This document shows positions 5,099-5,175 of a stretch of 5,175 nucleotides of DNA, in pieces. A model generated the notes under the pieces. That model ran no database searches and was not told the DNA's origin. It saw nothing but the letters and a program-made list of their open reading frames with translations. Both the position numbers and the translations under genes were made by a program. Origin of the DNA: an uncultured Elusimicrobiales bacterium. Its GTDB lineage: Bacteria > Elusimicrobiota > Elusimicrobia > Elusimicrobiales > Elusimicrobiaceae. The stretch covers positions 1-5,175 of the forward strand of contig CAJOLM010000084.1 of NCBI GenBank assembly GCA_905235355.1, written 5' to 3'. The stretch's first letter is position 1. The number at the start of each line of letters is the position of its first letter.

Positions 5099-5136
5099 AA
5101 AAACCCCGCTGGCTTTTCTGTCAGCGGGGTTTTTTT
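5099..5136 (+). terminator. Strong, probably bidirectional intrinsic terminator
   Basis: A perfect 13-bp stem pairs 5099-5111 with 5122-5134 (core ACCCCGCTG / CAGCGGGGT) around a 10-nt loop. Seven Ts follow the GC part on the plus strand and five on the minus strand. No complete gene in the window ends into it. It may serve a minus-strand gene ending to the right (a TAA is possible at 5172-5174), or a short plus-strand RNA starting near 5069. The remaining 5137-5175 holds nothing I can assign. Confidence 0.85.
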
Positions 5137-5175
5137 AGTTAAACAAGTAATAAGTGGTGGTGTCTGTATTGTTAG

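Noticed and set aside
5139..5175. End of a minus-strand gene or start of a plus-strand gene at the right edge
   Set aside because: A minus-strand TAA at 5172-5174 and GTG codons at 5155-5163 exist, but too little sequence is present and no ribosome binding site is visible.

Overview
The window is bacterial and gene-dense. Nearly everything is on the minus strand. The layout and the C-terminal tail of the protein at the left edge remind me of Elusimicrobiota (the Elusimicrobium-type gut lineages, rich in pilin-like proteins). That assignment rests on recall and is tentative.

Left edge (1-180, plus strand): the last 59 codons of a cysteine-rich protein, probably a type IV pilin or pseudopilin-like protein. 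Its stop codon overlaps the stop codon of the convergent gene ribF inside one TTAA.

Central block (177-3135, minus strand): a tightly overlapped four-gene operon in the order rbfA - nrnA-like DHH phosphoesterase - truB - ribF. Adjacent genes overlap by 8, 11 and 4 nt. It covers 30S maturation, nano-RNA/pAp turnover, tRNA U55 pseudouridylation and FMN/FAD synthesis. This is the distal half of the common nusA-infB-rbfA-truB-ribF cluster. Here it is cut off from infB and starts from its own extended -10 promoter, placed so that the rbfA transcript is probably leaderless or nearly so.

Middle (3183-4462, minus strand): a monocistronic 390-aa exported protein of unknown function. It has a signal peptide, a strong Shine-Dalgarno sequence, a candidate promoter and a clear intrinsic terminator. 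Its second hydrophobic segment looks like an internal signal peptide and gives a topology conflict. Just upstream is a 15-bp inverted repeat whose two non-Watson-Crick pairs are both G-U when read as plus-strand RNA.

Right part (4533-5175): a single DUF190 (PII-like) gene with a near-consensus promoter, two hairpins in a short 5' UTR and a strong terminator. Beyond it lies about 150 bp with no recognisable gene. It holds a strong, probably bidirectional terminator, a possible plus-strand extended -10, and a segment complementary to the terminator loop, which may be a small RNA or a leader attenuator.

No CRISPR array, tRNA, rRNA, insertion sequence or defence system was found. The core genes are conventional; the unusual signals are in the intergenic regions and in the 390-aa unknown protein.
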